A DNA stretch of 64,000 bases from Hyphomicrobiales bacterium (GCA_015490455.1 WFXU01000013.1:1-64000), one strand, 5' to 3'; shown: positions 55,379-64,000, counted from the stretch's first letter. Notes: generated from the letters alone by a model not told the origin. Translations and numbers: made by a program.

Positions 55379-56620
55379 CTATATTTCTTTAATAATGGCT
55401 AGGGTTTTAATATGCTCGTCAATTTTTTTAATAATAGTTTTGCTTAAAAATAGATTGTTTTTTTCTTTTGCCCAAACCTCTATAAAATTGCAAACTGTTT
55501 GTTTGGCGCTGTCTAAAACTAATTTTTCAGGTAATTTTGCTTTATCGGCTAAATAGGATAATTCCTCTAAATTCAATTCAGCCATTTTGTTAGTTCTTGC
55601 ATATTTTAATGCCATTGTTTCATCGGGAAAATAAGCAATTGTTGAAAGCAAATCATAGGCAGGGGAAAGGCTGGCATTTTTTTTATCATAATAAATTAAC
55701 GACCAATTTTTTAAGTGCATATCATTATTGCCAATTAGAGTTGAAAAAACTAACCGACGGATAAATTCAGCAATATCTTTTTGCTCTGTTTCAATTCCTA
55801 ACACATTAGCAATATTACGATAGCTGGCTTTTTGATATTTTTGGCTCGGATAAATAGCAAAGATTTGCGCAAAATCTTCAATATGAATTGCTCCGTTTTT
55901 AGAGCGGTCAAAACGTTGAATGATAAATGCTTTATCGCCCCTTAAATTACCAAGCACTTGAGGAAGATTATCAATCTTATCAAGGCTTATTAAATCAATT
56001 TCTGGAACATCTATGCCAATTGTCTTTGCAATATGCATGAAAGAAAATTCATTCTCTGGCACATTATCAAATTTACAGGAAGGTAATTTGGCTATCCATG
56101 AGCCACCAACACCATTTATCGGAATAGTTAAGCCACCATTTTTTCCTTTATTTTTATAAGCTGAGAATTTTAGCTGAACGCCAGCAAGAGAAAATTTAAG
56201 AGGGTTTTCTTTACGCTGTTCCCCTTCGTCCTTCCCCTCATCTTTAATAGCACCAGAGCATGCTCCACTCTCAAATGGCTCTATGGTAATTGCGCCGGGC
56301 AGATCTTGCCCTAATATTTGTAACAAAGCTAACTCCCTAACCTGTTTAATGCCCGCCCGCTCAGCTAAATAATCACGCAATGCACCTTCTGGTAGCAAAT
56401 TTGAAAAAAAGGGAAGTAAATTTGGACCAGTTGCAGGCTGATTAGTAATTAACTCTCCAAACTCGTCCTTAAATGATAGGCTTAATATATTGCGCTGCTG
56501 ATTTTCTATATATTGTTCAGAAAAAGCAAAAATTGAACGATCATTTGGCAAAATAGTAATCGTGCCAATTATCTCTTCATGTAATTTTACATTAAGAACT
56601 GAAACATTATTCATCATCAT
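55379..56620 (-). CDS. hipA: HipA-family toxin kinase
   Basis: A serine/threonine-kinase toxin; E. coli HipA phosphorylates glutamyl-tRNA synthetase and triggers dormancy. Length 413 residues. An N-terminal HipA domain includes TGPNLLPFFSNLLPEGALRD (about 64-83). The ATP-binding loop is SLAGVQLKFSAYK (about 145-157). Kinase residues are in STLIGNNDMHLKNWS (catalytic Asp and Asn) and LSPAYDLLST (Mg-binding Asp). All key positions look intact. The first of three consecutive ATGs overlaps the end of hipB by 14 bases, fitting coupled synthesis after the antitoxin. Confidence 0.92.
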   Translation of the reverse strand: MMMNNVSVLNVKLHEEIIGTITILPNDRSIFAFSEQYIENQQRNILSLSFKDEFGELITNQPATGPNLLPFFSNLLPEGALRDYLAERAGIKQVRELALLQILGQDLPGAITIEPFESGACSGAIKDEGKDEGEQRKENPLKFSLAGVQLKFSAYKNKGKNGGLTIPINGVGGSWIAKLPSCKFDNVPENEFSFMHIAKTIGIDVPEIDLISLDKIDNLPQVLGNLRGDKAFIIQRFDRSKNGAIHIEDFAQIFAIYPSQKYQKASYRNIANVLGIETEQKDIAEFIRRLVFSTLIGNNDMHLKNWSLIYYDKKNASLSPAYDLLSTIAYFPDETMALKYARTNKMAELNLEELSYLADKAKLPEKLVLDSAKQTVCNFIEVWAKEKNNLFLSKTIIKKIDEHIKTLAIIKEI

Positions 56621-56957
56621 TGTCCAGTGAATAGGCAGGAGAGGAAGGCACGTTTAATAATTGTAAATTTTTATTATCCTTATTCTCATCATCAAGATGA
56701 ACTTTTGGAGATAGTCTGTGTTGCATCGTTGATCTAATAATAGATTGAACGGCTGGAATTGCTTTTTTTGGCACTAATTGCAATTCAAAATCTAATGCGC
56801 GTGCAATCTGCACAAGGTTTGAAAGTTGAATATCACTCTTGCCGCTTTCAATTTTTGAGATATGACTTTGCGGCAAGCCAATGCGTTCGCCAAGCTCTGC
56901 CTGGCTAATTCTTAACGCTTTGCGTGCATTTTTTAATTTAGAAATAATATCATTCAT
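56607..56957 (-). CDS. hipB: HipB-family antitoxin, XRE helix-turn-helix
   Basis: A 116-residue DNA-binding antitoxin. The helix-turn-helix spans about residues 5-60 (LRISQAELGERIGLPQSHIS, then KIESGKSDIQLSNLVQIARA). The C-terminal tail of about 40 residues is acidic and probably contacts HipA. It precedes hipA in the operon. A perfect inverted repeat adjoining its start codon is a likely autoregulatory operator. Confidence 0.9.
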   Translation of the reverse strand: MNDIISKLKNARKALRISQAELGERIGLPQSHISKIESGKSDIQLSNLVQIARALDFELQLVPKKAIPAVQSIIRSTMQHRLSPKVHLDDENKDNKNLQLLNVPSSPAYSLDNDDE

Positions 56958-57008
56958 CTATATGCTTTTATATATATTGCTTATCTTAAAATATATTATA
57001 GCATATAG
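56958..57008 (-). promoter_or_regulatory. Putative hipBA operator (inverted repeat)
   Basis: A perfect 9-base inverted repeat, CTATATGCT (56958-56966) and AGCATATAG (57000-57008), flanks 33 AT-rich bases. One arm touches the hipB start codon, so binding of HipB would cover the promoter and ribosome site. The spacing (42 bases centre to centre, about four helical turns) would place both half-sites on one DNA face. Confidence 0.6.
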
Positions 57009-57140
57009 GAAATCAAGAAAAAATAACTTCTAAATATGTTATTATATATATTTCATATATATTATATATAATAAACTATAACACAAATAAACTAAAAAAT
57101 TTTCAAAAAACTCTTGCATTTTTTTCTTTTTAGGAGTAAC

Positions 57141-57197
57141 TCGCTCAGTGGGCCACCCCTCCCCAACGAGGGGCTAACTATCTGAGAGGGTAGATTC
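57141..57197 (+). promoter_or_regulatory. serC leader RNA element
   Basis: An outer pair CTCAG/CTGAG (57144-57148, 57182-57186) encloses a strong hairpin CCCCTC/GAGGGG (57156-57161, 57168-57173, loop CCCAAC). The right arm runs into GAGAGGG, the ribosome site of serC (ATG at 57198), so folding should hide it. Position and gene context match the serC RNA motif described for Alphaproteobacteria; the match to its consensus is from memory. Confidence 0.7.
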
Positions 57198-58382
57198 ATG
57201 ATTGAGCAAACTATAAATGGCGCTAACGCCGCAAAACCGACTATTATTCCCCAAAATCCTAATTTTTCTTCAGGGCCTTGTTCTAAGCGTCCGGGTTGGA
57301 ATGTTGATGTGCTAAAAAATGCCCTTGTTGGGCGTTCGCACCGGGCAAAACCAGCTAAAGCGCGTATTCAAAAGGCAATAGATTTAACCCGTCAATTGCT
57401 TGAAGTGCCCGATGATTATCTTATCGGCATTGTGCCAGCTTCTGACACTGGTGCTGTTGAAATGGCACTTTGGTCAATGTTAGGCGCGCGCCCAGTTGAC
57501 ATATTAGCGTGGGAGAGTTTTGGCTTTGGCTGGGTTACTGATATTGTCAAACAGCTAAAAATTGAAAATGTAAATAGGCTAGAAGCTCCCTATGGCGAAT
57601 TACCTGATTTAAGCCAAGTTAATTTTGACAATGATGTGGTTTTTACTTGGAATGGCACAACATCAGGCGTGCGCGTGCCTAATGGAGATTGGATTGATGA
57701 AAATAGAACAGGCTTAACAATTTGTGATGCGACTTCTGCGGTTTTTGCGCAAAATGTTGACCTTAGCAAGCTTGACGTAACTACCTTTTCTTGGCAAAAA
57801 GTTTTGGGCGGAGAAGCCCAACATGGGGTGATTATTCTTTCCCCGCGTGCGGTTGAGCGGCTAGAAAATTATACCCCGCCTCGCCCCTTACCAAAAATCT
57901 TTCGCCTAACAAAGAATGGCAAGTTAATTTCTGGCATTTTTTCTGCTGCAACCATTAACACAGTTTCATTATTAGTAATTGAAGATGTGATTGACGCGAT
58001 GGAGTGGGGCTTAAAAATTGGCGGACTTAAAGCCATGCAACAAAGAGCGGACAATAATTTTGCCGTTCTTAATGATTGGGTTGAAAGAACCGCTTGGGTT
58101 GATTTTTTAGCCAAAAATCCTACTGAGCGCTCAAATACTTCTGTTTGCCTGGTAATAAGCGATGAGAAGGTTACTAGCCTATCAAGCGAAGAGCAAGCCG
58201 CATTTGCCAAACGAATGGTCGCAAGGCTAGACGCTGAAAATGTCGCCTATGATATTGGTGCTTATCGTGATGCGCCATCTGGTTTGCGTATTTGGGCAGG
58301 CTCAACAATTGAGGTGAGCGATTTAGAAAAGCTGACCTCCTGGCTTGATTGGGCTTTTGCAGAAGAAAAAGCGGCACTTTAA
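57198..58382 (+). CDS. serC: Phosphoserine aminotransferase
   Basis: A PLP enzyme converting 3-phosphohydroxypyruvate to phosphoserine. Length 394 residues, the long alphaproteobacterial form. Features: [13 protein letters not shown] near the N-terminus, [46 protein letters not shown] and the PLP-lysine region [21 protein letters not shown] structured leader precedes it. serA follows 60 bases later, so two successive serine-pathway enzymes are likely made together. Confidence 0.95.
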   Translation: MIEQTINGANAAKPTIIPQNPNFSSGPCSKRPGWNVDVLKNALVGRSHRAKPAKARIQKAIDLTRQLLEVPDDYLIGIVPASDTGAVEMALWSMLGARPVDILAWESFGFGWVTDIVKQLKIENVNRLEAPYGELPDLSQVNFDNDVVFTWNGTTSGVRVPNGDWIDENRTGLTICDATSAVFAQNVDLSKLDVTTFSWQKVLGGEAQHGVIILSPRAVERLENYTPPRPLPKIFRLTKNGKLISGIFSAATINTVSLLVIEDVIDAMEWGLKIGGLKAMQQRADNNFAVLNDWVERTAWVDFLAKNPTERSNTSVCLVISDEKVTSLSSEEQAAFAKRMVARLDAENVAYDIGAYRDAPSGLRIWAGSTIEVSDLEKLTSWLDWAFAEEKAAL

Positions 58383-58442
58383 CCATCATAACTGACAGTT
58401 TGTCAGATTTCATTAAATTAAATTATAAATTAGGAGGCAAAA

Positions 58443-60026
58443 ATGCCTAAAATATTAATATCAGATAAGTTAAGCCCAACCGCGGTTGAAATTTTTAAGC
58501 AAAATGGCGTTGAAGTGGATTATCTTCCAGATGTTGGCAAAGATAAAGAAAAATTACATGAGATTATTGGCGATTATGATGGCTTAGCCATTCGCTCAGC
58601 CACTAAAGTTACCGAAAAAATCATAAATGCGGCTAAAAAGCTAAAAATTATCGGTCGTGCTGGCATTGGGGTAGATAATATTGATATTCCTAAGGCAACC
58701 GCTAAGGGTATTATTGTTATGAATACGCCTTTTGGCAATTCAATTACAACGGCTGAACATGCTATTACCCTAATGCTTGCGCTTGCGCGGCAAATTCCAG
58801 AAGCTGATTTTTCAACAAGAGCTTCAAAATGGGAAAAATCTCGCTTTATGGGTGTTGAAGTAACCGCAAAAATACTTGGGCTCATTGGTGCGGGTAATAT
58901 TGGTTCAATTGTTGCCGATAGGGCGCAAGGGTTAAAAATGAAAGTAATTGCCTATGATCCATTTTTAACGCCAGAGAGAGCAAAAAATATAGGGGTAGAA
59001 AAGGTAGAATTTGATGAATTGCTTAAACGTAGCGATTTTATCTCCCTACATACACCATTGCTTGAGACAACTCGTAATATTATTTCCAAAGAAGCAATTA
59101 ACAAAATGAAAGATGGTGTGCGTATTATTAATTGCGCGCGTGGCGGTTTGATAGATGAAATAGCGCTTAAAGAAGCGCTTGAAAGCGGCAAAGTTGCAGG
59201 AGCAGCTCTAGATGTTTATGCAGAAGAGCCGGCCAGAGATCACCCGCTTTTTAGCGCACCTAATGTAATCTGCACGCCCCATCTTGGCGCTTCAACCAAA
59301 GAGGCGCAGGAAAATGTGGCCATTCAGATAGCGCAACAAATTTCAGGCTATTTAACCAGTGGCGAAATAAGTAATGCGCTTAATTTTCCTTCAATTACAG
59401 CTGAAGAAGCGCCAAAATTAACTCCCTTTATTAATTTGAGTGAGAAATTAGGTTCTTTCGCCGGCCAATTAACCGAAACAGCAATTACCAATATTGCTAT
59501 TGAATTTGAAGGAGATGTTGCTCAATTAAATACAAAACCAATGGTTGCCGCTGCAATTACCGGCGTGCTTAAGCCATTACTTGGCGATGTAAATATGGTT
59601 TCTGCGCCAGTCTTAGCAAAAGAAAGGGGAATTAATATTGAGACAATTAAACGCGAACAGCAAGGGGCTTATGAAAATTATATTCGCTTAATAATAACTT
59701 CTGAAACTCAAACCAGATCGGTTGCCGGAACGATTTTTGCCAATGGCAAACCGCGCATTATTCAGGTAAAGGGCATTAATATGGAAGCCGAATTAACACC
59801 AAATATGCTATATATTGCAAATGTGGATAAGCCCGGATTTATTGGTCGTTTGGGAACTTTACTTGGTGAACTAAATATAAATATAGCCAATTTTAATCTG
59901 GGGCGAGAAAAGCAAGGCGCAAGCGCCATTGCACTAATTTCTATTGATAATAGGCTGGATGAAAAAGTGCTTGAAAAAATAGCAAAGCTTGAAGGCGTTA
60001 TTCAGGCGAAATATCTAAAATTCTAA
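58443..60026 (+). CDS. serA: D-3-phosphoglycerate dehydrogenase
   Basis: The first enzyme of serine synthesis, NAD-dependent, 527 residues (long form). NAD-binding is in KILGLIGAGNIGSIVADRAQG (about 140-160, shown in part as GLIGAGNIGSIVA). Catalytic residues are in INCARGGLIDEIAL, the Glu of AEEPARDHPLF and TPHLGASTKEAQ. The intervening ASB domain (about 320-450) and a C-terminal ACT domain (about 453-527) suggest feedback control by serine. An AGGAGG site precedes the ATG. Confidence 0.96.
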   Translation: MPKILISDKLSPTAVEIFKQNGVEVDYLPDVGKDKEKLHEIIGDYDGLAIRSATKVTEKIINAAKKLKIIGRAGIGVDNIDIPKATAKGIIVMNTPFGNSITTAEHAITLMLALARQIPEADFSTRASKWEKSRFMGVEVTAKILGLIGAGNIGSIVADRAQGLKMKVIAYDPFLTPERAKNIGVEKVEFDELLKRSDFISLHTPLLETTRNIISKEAINKMKDGVRIINCARGGLIDEIALKEALESGKVAGAALDVYAEEPARDHPLFSAPNVICTPHLGASTKEAQENVAIQIAQQISGYLTSGEISNALNFPSITAEEAPKLTPFINLSEKLGSFAGQLTETAITNIAIEFEGDVAQLNTKPMVAAAITGVLKPLLGDVNMVSAPVLAKERGINIETIKREQQGAYENYIRLIITSETQTRSVAGTIFANGKPRIIQVKGINMEAELTPNMLYIANVDKPGFIGRLGTLLGELNINIANFNLGREKQGASAIALISIDNRLDEKVLEKIAKLEGVIQAKYLKF

Positions 60027-60034
60027 AATTAAAT

Positions 60035-60065
60035 ATCTGGCTCAAATTTTGAGCCAGATTAAATT
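60035..60065 (+). terminator. Terminator of serC-serA
   Basis: A perfect 9-bp stem (ATCTGGCTC at 60035-60043, GAGCCAGAT at 60051-60059) with an AAATTTT loop, followed by TAAATT, 9 bases after the serA stop. The T run is weak but the stem is strong. Confidence 0.65.
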
Positions 60066-60192
60066 CACATATATTTCCTTAAAGCTATTAAGCAATATTT
60101 TGCCATTTGAGATTAAAGCTTTTATCTTGCTGATTTCCTGATATTCTCTTTATGGTTGCTTAAAACCATAAAGGCAATATTTGGGGATAGAA

Positions 60193-60918
60193 TTGAAAAA
60201 AATAATATTTGCACTATTTCTTCTTAGTTTCAGCTCAAACCTTTCTTTTGCGCAAAATTCTTCAACTAAACAGAATTTTTGGTCATTCAGAAACAACCCT
60301 CATCCCCTTTTTTATGAATATAGTGAACAGGAAAGAGAAAAAATAAATGATATTATTTCCAAAAATGGCTCATGTAAAAATATATTAGAGGCAGAATATG
60401 AAATTTATAAATCTCGCTATCCAGATATAGCCAAATATAATGATGAAGCAACTAATAAAAAATATTGGGAAAGATATTTGGTAAAAGAGATTGTTAATGG
60501 GGAAATGATAGTAATGGGCGCTTGCCTTTATATGGAAAAAATCTATCGTTTGATGAATTTAAGCGCTGATGATGATTTTTATTATTGTGGAAATTATTCA
60601 CGCAGCCCAAATGATATTTCAGAGCTTGAAATTGCCTCTTTAATAAATGAGTTAGTTGAATATGTAAAAATTGGCTATAAGCCAGCCATGCCATTTTTTT
60701 TAATTATTGCCGATAATAGAGAGTTAATAAGATTAAATATTGATGTTGAATATTATTTACGTAAATTTTTAGAAATTTATGATGATAGGAAAATGAAAGA
60801 AGAAGAAAAAAATTATTTTACCGCTTCACTTAGCAAAGAAAAATTAGCCATGTTAGATGAAGCGGTTAGAAATAAGGATTTTGCTGCTGTTTTAGCCAAA
60901 ACTGCAAAATGTAAATAA
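60193..60918 (+). CDS. Exported protein of unknown function
   Basis: An unrecognised protein of 241 residues from TTG at 60193, which has GGGGA five bases upstream; the frame opens at another TTG 12 bases earlier. A clear signal peptide ends near LSFAQNS (about residue 22). The mature part is charged and helical, rich in Lys, Glu, Tyr and Asn, with four cysteines spread along it (including SCKNI, GACLY and FYYCGNY) that could form disulfides in the periplasm. No repeats or membrane segments. It stands alone between serA and trcR. Confidence 0.75.
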   Translation: MKKIIFALFLLSFSSNLSFAQNSSTKQNFWSFRNNPHPLFYEYSEQEREKINDIISKNGSCKNILEAEYEIYKSRYPDIAKYNDEATNKKYWERYLVKEIVNGEMIVMGACLYMEKIYRLMNLSADDDFYYCGNYSRSPNDISELEIASLINELVEYVKIGYKPAMPFFLIIADNRELIRLNIDVEYYLRKFLEIYDDRKMKEEEKNYFTASLSKEKLAMLDEAVRNKDFAAVLAKTAKCK

Positions 60919-60973
60919 TAATTTGAAAAACTATTGCTTTTTTGCCTAATCATCATATATAATCATAGCAATT

Positions 60974-61077
60974 CCCCTCATTATTATTTTTGAGGCGGGG
61001 CGTTTTGAAAAGAACGCTCCTGGTGGTGGGCATTAACATGCCTATTGAGAATAAGATAAATTTTGCGCTTACGCGCC
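60974..61077 (+). promoter_or_regulatory. Hairpin-rich leader upstream of trcR
   Basis: Four consecutive stems: CCTCA/TGAGG (60976-60980, 60991-60995); GGGGCGTT/AACGCTCC (60997-61004, 61013-61020, one wobble); GGCAT/ATGCC (61029-61033, 61038-61042); GCG/CGC near 61065-61076. The middle is GC-rich against an AT-rich background. The first may terminate the upstream gene; together they look like a structured 5' leader or a small RNA. Confidence 0.45.
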
Positions 61078-61105
61078 TGATAATTAATATTAATAAGAGA
61101 GAAAA

Positions 61106-61909
61106 ATGGCAACAAAACTTTTAATGCCCAAAGCAACCGCTGTCTGGCTAATTGACAATACGTCTCTTACTTTTGAACAAATAGCAGATTTTTGCTCTTT
61201 GCATTTATTAGAAGTGCAAGGCATTGCCGATGGTGATGTTGCGGGTAAAGTTAAGGGTGTTAACCCAATTAATAATGGGCAATTATCTCGTGATGAAATA
61301 AAAAAGGCAGAGGCGGATAGTTCTTATAGAATGAAGCTGTTAGAGCCTAAAACTTTGGTTGCGACCAAAAGACGAAAAGGGCCTAGATATACGCCAATTT
61401 CTCGTCGTAATGAACGGCCAGGCGCAATAAAATGGCTTATTCGTAATCACCCAGAACTTCCTGACGCTGCTATTATCCGTCTTATCGGCACTACTAAGAC
61501 TACCATTGAGGCAGTGCGCAATGGAACTCACTGGAACAGTGCTAATCTTACCATGATGGATCCGGTAACGCTTGGCCTTTGCACGCAGGTAGATCTTGAT
61601 ATGGAAGTTAAAAAATCAACTTCCGGTAAAGGGAAAAATGTTCCCCCCCTTAGCGGGACTATATTGCTTTCGGCGGAAGAAGCCCTATCTAAATCCGCTT
61701 ATAGATTAGAAGATATTATGAATATGCGGACGGGGGAAAATTTACATAAAAATACAGAGCAGGAAACAAATAAGGAAATAGGCGGAGTTAGTAAAGGCGC
61801 GTTAGGTCAAGGAAAGGCTGGTTCTAAGTCGGGCACAGATAGTGAAGAATTAGACGCTGAATCAGTATTTGCCAGCCTGAAGTCTTTGAAAAAGGATAAT
61901 AATGAATAA
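61106..61909 (+). CDS. trcR: DUF1013 cell-cycle transcriptional regulator TrcR
   Basis: A 267-residue DNA-binding protein of the DUF1013 family, restricted to Alphaproteobacteria. The conserved N-terminal half has KATAVWLIDNTSLTFEQIAD (about 9-28), FCSLHLLEVQGIADGDVAGK, GVNPINNGQLSRDEI, then PGAIKWLIRNHPELPDAAI (a second helix-turn-helix-like unit, about 112-130) and IRLIGTTKTTIEAVRNGTHW. The last about 80 residues are low in complexity and species-specific. Members act in cell-cycle transcription (TrcR in Rhodobacter/Caulobacter-type networks). Confidence 0.9.
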   Translation: MATKLLMPKATAVWLIDNTSLTFEQIADFCSLHLLEVQGIADGDVAGKVKGVNPINNGQLSRDEIKKAEADSSYRMKLLEPKTLVATKRRKGPRYTPISRRNERPGAIKWLIRNHPELPDAAIIRLIGTTKTTIEAVRNGTHWNSANLTMMDPVTLGLCTQVDLDMEVKKSTSGKGKNVPPLSGTILLSAEEALSKSAYRLEDIMNMRTGENLHKNTEQETNKEIGGVSKGALGQGKAGSKSGTDSEELDAESVFASLKSLKKDNNE

Positions 61910-61912
61910 TAC

Positions 61913-61952
61913 AAAGCATGTTAAGTGAATGCAAATGAACACGACATGCTTT
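61913..61952. terminator. Inverted repeat between convergent trcR and aat
   Basis: A perfect 9-base inverted repeat (AAAGCATGT at 61913-61921, ACATGCTTT at 61944-61952) with a 22-base loop fills the 49-base gap between the two stops. It may end both transcripts, though neither side has a long T run. Confidence 0.4.
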
Positions 61953-61958
61953 AGAAAT

Positions 61959-62609
61959 TTATGAATTTATACATAAATCATCATCTATTGGTAAAAGATA
62001 AAAATCGGCGCTTTGTGCGATGGATTTTCTTAATAGATTTTCATATTCTTCCCTATCTATTTCAATTCCTCCCATTGAACGTAAATGTGGGGTCATAAAT
62101 TGCGTGTCTAACAGTTTATAGCCGCCAAATTTTAATCTTTTTACCAGGTGAGCAAGAGCGATTTTGGAGCTATTGCTAGTTTTGTGAAACATGCTTTCTC
62201 CAAAAAATGCTGCCCCTATTGACACACCATAAAGACCGCCAACCATATTATTATCATTCCATATTTCAACTGTATGACAATATTTTAGGGAGAATAGTTC
62301 AGAATATAAATCTATTATGGTTTCATTTATCCAACTTGTCTCTCTGTTAGTGCCGAATTTAGCACAAGAAGTAATTACCTGTTCAAAATCATTGTCAATT
62401 TTGATCGTAAAATTACCCCTATTAATAGTTTTTCGTAAAGATCTAGATATATGAAATTTATCCAGTGGGATTATGCCCCTTTTTTGCGGACAGACCCAAA
62501 AAATATCCTTATCTTCCGCGCATTCGGCCATAGGAAATATTCCGGCCCTATATGCACGAAGAAGCAATTCTGGGGTAATTTTTATAGAAAATAACTCATC
62601 ATCTTCCAT
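61959..62609 (-). CDS. aat: Leucyl/phenylalanyl-tRNA-protein transferase
   Basis: Adds Leu or Phe to proteins with N-terminal Arg or Lys, marking them for ClpAP (N-end rule). Length 216 residues. Conserved parts: LLRAYRAGIFPMAE (about 14-27), FWVCPQKRGIIPLDKFHISR, WINETIIDLYSELF, VGGLYGVSIGAAFFGESMF (about 125-143) and LLDTQFMTPHLRSMGG. It follows accC by 8 bases, the accB-accC-aat order usual in Rhizobiales. Confidence 0.95.
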   Translation of the reverse strand: MEDDELFSIKITPELLLRAYRAGIFPMAECAEDKDIFWVCPQKRGIIPLDKFHISRSLRKTINRGNFTIKIDNDFEQVITSCAKFGTNRETSWINETIIDLYSELFSLKYCHTVEIWNDNNMVGGLYGVSIGAAFFGESMFHKTSNSSKIALAHLVKRLKFGGYKLLDTQFMTPHLRSMGGIEIDREEYENLLRKSIAQSADFYLLPIDDDLCINS

Positions 62610-62617
62610 ATGATAAA

Positions 62618-63961
62618 TTATTCTTTATTAGCAAGATATTTTTCCAGCCAATGAATATCATAATCACCGGAAATAATTTCTGGTTCTTCAATCAAACGTT
62701 GAAAAAGGGGTAGGGTGGTTTTCACCCCATCAACCACAAATTCATCAAGGGCGCGTCTTAATCGCATAATGGCCTCATTTCTGGTGCGTCCATGCACAAT
62801 TAATTTGCCAATAAGACTATCATAAAATGGCGGTATTTTATATCCCTGATAAACAGCAGCATCTACGCGCACTCCAACTCCCCCAGCGGGATGATAATGT
62901 TTAATCAGACCGGGTGAAGGCATAAAAGTTTCTGGATCTTCTGCGTTAATTCTAACTTCTATTGCATGTCCCCAAAAAGTAACCTCATTCTGCTTTATAC
63001 TTAATTCTTCTCCCGCTGCTACGCGAATTTGTTCATAAACAATATCAATATTGGTAATTCTTTCAGAAACCGGATGTTCAACCTGTAATCGTGTATTCAT
63101 TTCGATAAAATAAAATTCGCCATTTTCATATAGAAATTCAAAAGTTCCGGCGCCAGAATATTTTAGTTTGCGAACGGCCTTAGCGCATATTTCTCCGATT
63201 TTGTTTGTTTCTTCAACGCTAAGGGAAGGTGCTAATGCTTCTTCCCAAATTTTTTGATGACGGCGTTGTAATGAACAATCACGCGTTCCCAGATGAACGC
63301 CATTTCCCTTTCCATCGCCAATAATTTGCACTTCAATATGACGCGGCTTTAATAAATATTTTTCTAAATATACTGCATCATGGCCAAAGGCCGCTTTTGC
63401 TTCAGAGCGGGCAGTTGCAAGGGCAGTATCTAATTCTTTTTCATTCATTGCCAATTTCATGCCGCGTCCACCACCGCCAGAAGCTGCCTTTACTAAAACC
63501 GGATAGCCAATTTCTTTAGCAATTTTTTTAGCTTCGCTTTCGCTATTTACCGCGCCATCAGAACCCGGAACGCACGGTATACCGAGTTTTAGCGCAGTAT
63601 TTTTGGCTTCTATCTTATCGCCCATTATAGAAATATGTTCAGCCGATGGGCCGATAAAGCTAATTTTATGTTCTTCCAATATTCGTGCAAAACGGGCATT
63701 TTCAGATAAAAAACCATATCCCGGATGAACGGCCTCAGCTCCGGTTATTTCGCAAGCTGCAAGAATTGAAGGTATATTAAGATAGCTCTCGGTTGCGGGG
63801 TTGGGGCCAATACAGACCGATTCATCGGCTAATTTTACATGCATTGCATTTTCATCAATAGTTGAATGAACAGCAACGGTCTGTATGCCCAATTCTTTAC
63901 ATGCGCGAAGTATTCTAAGGGCAATTTCACCACGATTTGCAATTAAAACTTTGGAGAACAT
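62618..63961 (-). CDS. accC: Acetyl-CoA carboxylase, biotin carboxylase subunit
   Basis: ATP-dependent carboxylation of biotin on AccB, the first step of fatty-acid synthesis. Length 447 residues. Features: FSKVLIANRGEIALRILRAC at the N-terminus, HPGYGFLSENARFA, the ATP-grasp glycine loop VKAASGGGGRGMKLA (about 158-172), RDCSLQRRHQKIWEEAL, FIEMNTRLQVEHPVSE (catalytic region, about 286-301) and a C-terminal biotin carboxylase domain with GHAIEVRINAEDP. accB is expected just beyond the right end of the window. aat follows in the same operon. Confidence 0.96.
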   Translation of the reverse strand: MFSKVLIANRGEIALRILRACKELGIQTVAVHSTIDENAMHVKLADESVCIGPNPATESYLNIPSILAACEITGAEAVHPGYGFLSENARFARILEEHKISFIGPSAEHISIMGDKIEAKNTALKLGIPCVPGSDGAVNSESEAKKIAKEIGYPVLVKAASGGGGRGMKLAMNEKELDTALATARSEAKAAFGHDAVYLEKYLLKPRHIEVQIIGDGKGNGVHLGTRDCSLQRRHQKIWEEALAPSLSVEETNKIGEICAKAVRKLKYSGAGTFEFLYENGEFYFIEMNTRLQVEHPVSERITNIDIVYEQIRVAAGEELSIKQNEVTFWGHAIEVRINAEDPETFMPSPGLIKHYHPAGGVGVRVDAAVYQGYKIPPFYDSLIGKLIVHGRTRNEAIMRLRRALDEFVVDGVKTTLPLFQRLIEEPEIISGDYDIHWLEKYLANKE

Positions 63962-64000
63962 TATTTTTCCATTATTCTATATTATTCTATGATGAGCAGG

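Noticed and set aside
56958-57120. AT-rich tract as a replication or integration site
   Set aside because: It has no DnaA boxes, tRNA gene, integrase or direct flanking repeats; the only clear structure is the hipBA inverted repeat.

Overview
The window is AT-rich chromosomal DNA of an alphaproteobacterium, most probably in Hyphomicrobiales (Rhizobiales). The lineage call rests on an adjacent ccrM-type cell-cycle methyltransferase, a DUF1013/TrcR regulator, the DUF721-dsbA-smc and ETF-QO/UDG/ispE neighbourhoods, a separate F0 ATP synthase operon (atpI-B-E-F'-F), a serC leader RNA and a type III secretion system (T3SS) in the rhizobial (Rhc) gene order. The low GC and the secretion and pilus loci suggest a host-associated organism; that is inference. 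No rRNA, tRNA, CRISPR array, insertion sequence or phage gene was seen.

Layout. 1-11 kb holds housekeeping genes: gor, a DUF2059 protein, rpiA, an L,D-transpeptidase, pseudouridine breakdown (psuK/psuG), purU, ispE, a large TPR protein and ETF-QO. 11-19 kb: family-4-like uracil-DNA glycosylase, rnhB, ccrM, a DUF721 protein, a DsbA-like thioredoxin and smc. 18.7-27.3 kb: a polyamine ABC transporter (potFGHI), an RsmJ-like rRNA methyltransferase and a branched-chain amino acid ABC transporter (livGFHM on the minus strand). 27.7-30.3 kb: the F0 ATP synthase operon.

30.7-39.8 kb is a compact Tad/Flp pilus locus (CpaC N-domain protein, flp, cpaA, cpaB, cpaC, cpaE, cpaF, tadB, tadC). It has no cpaD or tadEFG inside it.

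39.9-53.7 kb is the centrepiece: a minus-strand T3SS operon, in transcription order [155-aa protein]-[TPR protein]-sctV-[60-aa protein]-sctI-sctJ-sctK-sctL-sctN-sctO-sctQ-sctR-sctS-sctT-sctU. It is followed by a LuxR-type regulator with a degenerate receiver and a RhcC1/NolW-like protein made only of secretin N-domains. Divergent from it is a 378-aa protein with no recognisable domain, a candidate secreted substrate. Unusual points are a SctU lacking the NPTH self-cleavage motif, a split secretin whose pore half is not in the window, and no SctD, recognised needle, translocator or gatekeeper gene here.

55-57 kb carries a hipBA toxin-antitoxin module next to a structured intergenic segment. 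57-64 kb returns to housekeeping: serC with its leader RNA, serA, an unrecognised exported protein, trcR behind a hairpin-rich leader, aat and accC. Several intergenic regions (ccrM leader, flp leader, luxR-like leader, trcR leader, 55.15-55.32 kb) contain inverted or direct repeats that look functional.
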